NCBI GenBank assembly: GCA_019424135.1
Contig: JAHYZZ010000004.1
Span: forward strand, 1 to 64,000
Length of the DNA: 64,000 nucleotides
Direction of reading: 5' to 3'
From: Lachnospiraceae bacterium
Lineage (GTDB): Bacteria; Bacillota; Clostridia; Lachnospirales; Lachnospiraceae
The notes under the pieces were generated by a model, which had not been told where the DNA came from, searched no databases, and was given only the letters and a program-made list of their open reading frames with translations. This document shows, piece after piece, positions 61,985 to 64,000 of this stretch. Position numbers and translations under genes: made by a program. Within the stretch, counting starts at the first letter, position 1, and every line of letters begins with the position of its first letter.

Positions 61985-63370
61985 TCACCTGGTCCGTCTT
62001 CTTGTGCGTCTCTTCTTTCGTTTTCGGGTGATGCGGATAAAAAGGCCGATCAAAATGACAAGAAGTACCACTGCTGTACCCAAAATCACCTTGGAGAGCA
62101 GATCCGAATCATTTTTTTCTTCCCCTGACCTTTTCTCTGTGCTGACATCTTCTGGCTGTGCAGAATGTTCCTCAATATAAGAATCACTTAACTCTGCCCT
62201 GGCTGTTCCCACCAGCTGACCTTCATAATAGTAGTTCAGTGTGGCCTCGCTGCTGGTTTGGCCATCCGGGATCATTTCCATTTTTAAATTCTCAAATGAA
62301 ACTCCAGAAGGCAACATTACATAACCGCCTTCACTATCCAAAATTTTTTCAATATCATCGGAAGTCTCAGTGTCTGCCACTGACAACTTCTGAAAATTAT
62401 GAAATCCATACTCCAGAAGATTGCGCGTATCTGGATACACATTGACTCCATGGGTCTTAAGCACAACGCAGACCAGCTGGGTAGTTCCGTTATCTGCCAT
62501 GGTAATCAGCGTAGACAACGCATCTGACGTATACCCGGTCTTTCCACCAACAGCAAATGGATAATATTCGGCTTCATTGGACAGAAGCATCTGATGATGC
62601 TGTTGGAATACATGCTCTTCTGTCGTCGGTGATGCCGGAATGGTATACTGAGGTGTCTGTGCGATCCGAAAAAAGTCTGGATACTTAAAAAGCTCCCGTC
62701 CGATCAGTGCCATATCTCTTGCACAGGTATAGTGTTGCGGATCATGAAGTCCGTTCGTGTTTACAAACTGAGAATTTTCCCCTCCCAGTTCCCGGCATAC
62801 AGTATTCATTTGTTCTACGAACCATGCATAATCATGGCCAGCATTCATTCCTACATTTTCTCCCACCGCATATGCCGCTTCGTTGGCAGAGGCCAGAAGC
62901 GTGGCAAATAATGCCTGTTCCAGGGAAATCTGATTGCCTTCTTTCATTCCGATGGAAGACTCATCTGGCTTCAGAAACGCGATGCTATCGTGGGAAAATG
63001 TGACCGTATCTGTCAGATTTCCATTCTGCAGAGCCACCAACGCAGTCAGCACCTTTGTAATACTGGCAGGATAGTGATGGGCATCTATATTCTTTGCATA
63101 CAGGATAGCCCCCGTTCCCACATCCATGACGATGGCGGCCTCCCCATAGGTTCCCGGGCCCTGAGGCCAGTCTTTCCATCCGTTGCTTTGAACCTCCATC
63201 TGATATACCTGATCCAGCTCCTGCTTAAGCGCCGCCTGTTCCGGTGTCAGCTCCTCTTCCGGCGAAGTATTCTGGTCTGTCTCTGTAGCATAGGCCGGGA
63301 CAGCCGCACTAAATGCCAGCACGGCTGCCAGTACCAATACCAAAAACCCCCCTTTGATATTTGCTATCAT
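61985..63370 (-). CDS. D-alanyl-D-alanine carboxypeptidase (DacF-like)
   Basis: 461 residues. Signal peptide (VLVLAAVLAFSAAVPAYAT), an S11 penicillin-binding domain with SITK (near 101-104, active-site Ser), SAN (near 160) and KTG (near 275), a C-terminal beta domain, and a final transmembrane helix with a basic tail (VILGTAVVLLVILIGLFIRI). It trims pentapeptides of peptidoglycan at the outer face of the membrane. ATG at 63370 after AGGAGA. It precedes the ileS promoter. Confidence 0.93.
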   Translation of the reverse strand: MIANIKGGFLVLVLAAVLAFSAAVPAYATETDQNTSPEEELTPEQAALKQELDQVYQMEVQSNGWKDWPQGPGTYGEAAIVMDVGTGAILYAKNIDAHHYPASITKVLTALVALQNGNLTDTVTFSHDSIAFLKPDESSIGMKEGNQISLEQALFATLLASANEAAYAVGENVGMNAGHDYAWFVEQMNTVCRELGGENSQFVNTNGLHDPQHYTCARDMALIGRELFKYPDFFRIAQTPQYTIPASPTTEEHVFQQHHQMLLSNEAEYYPFAVGGKTGYTSDALSTLITMADNGTTQLVCVVLKTHGVNVYPDTRNLLEYGFHNFQKLSVADTETSDDIEKILDSEGGYVMLPSGVSFENLKMEMIPDGQTSSEATLNYYYEGQLVGTARAELSDSYIEEHSAQPEDVSTEKRSGEEKNDSDLLSKVILGTAVVLLVILIGLFIRITRKRKKRRTRRRTR

Positions 63371-63405
63371 CCGTTTTCTCCTGTCTTGGAAAATAAATTC
63401 ATTTC

Positions 63406-64000
63406 TTAATTAATTTTTTTGAGATAATAGAACCCATAAGCGGGAATATTTACCCCAATGGGCTGGAGAACTTTTCCAGTCAGGAGCTCTACATATTCTC
63501 CATCTGTCTCATTAATCCACGCTGTCTTGTCAAATTCTGAGAAATTGAACAGTCCCAGGATCTTATCGCCGTCATAATATCTTCCTATACAAAGAACACC
63601 TGCATCCCAGGTCTCTATAGTCCAGGTATCTGCATTGGTCATAAATGCTTTTTCACTCTTGCGGATCTTTTCCAGTTGCTGCAGCCTCTGATATACCTGA
63701 CCCTCTACTGTATTTTCATCTTCCGCGTGTTCTGCCAGATCCCAACGCATGGGGCCTCTGTGGATATAACGGGAATCAGCTGCTTTGTTAGGATCTTCCT
63801 TATAAGAGTAATCATTGACCTGGGCAATCTCATCGCCGCTGTAGAGCACCGGTATTCCAGACTGCATAAACATATAGGCATGGAGCATTACATCTAGTTG
63901 GATGGCCTTCTCCATAGCGTCCATATCCTGTTCAAAGCCGGCCTTCTCAATTCCACACATGGAAGCCGTAGTCCCGCAGAACCTGGCGTCTCCCGTCACC
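63406..64000 (-). CDS. GH13 family enzyme, C-terminal part (amylosucrase-like)
   Basis: The gene runs off the window; only the last 197 codons are seen. The part begins in a GDARFCGTTASMCGIE segment typical of amylosucrase/alpha-amylase-type barrels, followed by HAYMFMQSGIPVLYSGDEIAQVNDYSY and a C-terminal beta domain ending in GFYYLKKIN. Substrate is undecided (sucrose or alpha-glucan). It lies 36 nt before the carboxypeptidase gene. Confidence 0.75.
   Translation of the reverse strand, partial: VTGDARFCGTTASMCGIEKAGFEQDMDAMEKAIQLDVMLHAYMFMQSGIPVLYSGDEIAQVNDYSYKEDPNKAADSRYIHRGPMRWDLAEHAEDENTVEGQVYQRLQQLEKIRKSEKAFMTNADTWTIETWDAGVLCIGRYYDGDKILGLFNFSEFDKTAWINETDGEYVELLTGKVLQPIGVNIPAYGFYYLKKIN

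Noticed and set aside
1..64000. Mobile island, prophage or defence system
   Set aside because: No integrase, transposase, phage or restriction genes, no tRNA-flanked boundaries, and housekeeping genes on all sides. The Tad locus is the only accessory-like block.

Overview
The window looks like chromosomal DNA of a spore-forming Firmicute of the Lachnospiraceae type (Clostridia). The reasons are the gene content and phylum-typical neighbourhoods: bofA next to yaaL, spoIID next to a spoIIQ-like gene, a cwlD-type amidase, ricT (yaaT), mecA, a PerR/rubrerythrin cluster, ECF transporter S components and an isoleucine T-box. Most genes have strong AGGAGG-type ribosome binding sites. GC content is moderate (judged by eye, not counted). 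I found no rRNA, tRNA, insertion sequence, prophage or CRISPR array.

Layout. 1-9.5 kb: a small Cys-containing ORF and a thioredoxin-like protein, a secreted DUF1002 protein, glgB, a very acidic repeat-rich TPR/ATPase-like protein, and a fructuronate reductase/mannitol dehydrogenase. After that comes an 840-base stretch with no long ORF. Its minus strand carries a promoter, about 680 nt of potentially structured RNA and a terminator. 9.5-16 kb: aminotransferase with an Lrp regulator, a CdaR-type regulator with an aconitase-like hydratase, and a stand-alone sugar-ABC ATPase. 16-24.8 kb: a housekeeping run on the minus strand (pgi, yaaO-type decarboxylase, guanylate-kinase-like, holB, ricT, trmN6, rsmI) that resembles the Bacillus yaaO-to-rsmI neighbourhood with several genes missing. 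24.8-30.5 kb: mtnN, a TSCPD protein, secreted and membrane hypotheticals, murG, an ECF-like sigma factor, a HIT protein, a soluble histidine kinase and a rhomboid protease. 30.6-38.8 kb: a complete Tad (tight adherence/Flp pilus) operon on the minus strand with its own promoter and a palindrome at the predicted start site. 38.8-46.2 kb: bofA/yaaL, then GH18 - cwlD - tsaC - upp - dCMP deaminase, then mecA and a DUF1858 protein. 46.2-49.4 kb: a DnaA-box cluster, an NlpC/P60 hydrolase, and perR with two rubrerythrins. 49.4-54.2 kb: aminotransferase, LysR regulator, two ECF S components, hemolysin-III-like protein and a GIY-YIG protein. 54.2-64 kb, reading right to left: a partial GH13 enzyme, dacF-type carboxypeptidase, then T-box - ileS - glgP - spoIID - spoIIQ-like.

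How parts work together. Glycogen turnover is represented by glgB and glgP. glgP lies 16 nt behind ileS and is probably under the same isoleucine T-box. Sporulation functions (SpoIID, a SpoIIQ-like protein without its catalytic residues, CwlD, BofA, RicT) are scattered among housekeeping genes. At two of them, spoIID and cwlD, the upstream gene's terminator hairpin contains the next gene's Shine-Dalgarno, and the T-tract runs into its start codon. A possible promoter lies inside each hairpin. PerR and the two rubrerythrins form a peroxide-defence group with a clean palindromic operator.

The most unusual items are the candidate large non-coding RNA at about 8728-9411, the two terminator/RBS hairpins, the repeat-rich 944-residue protein, the Tad pseudopilin with two Cys-containing modules, the DnaA-box cluster far from any dnaA gene, and the family of long GGGGACGGGGG palindromes that contain the ends of genes.
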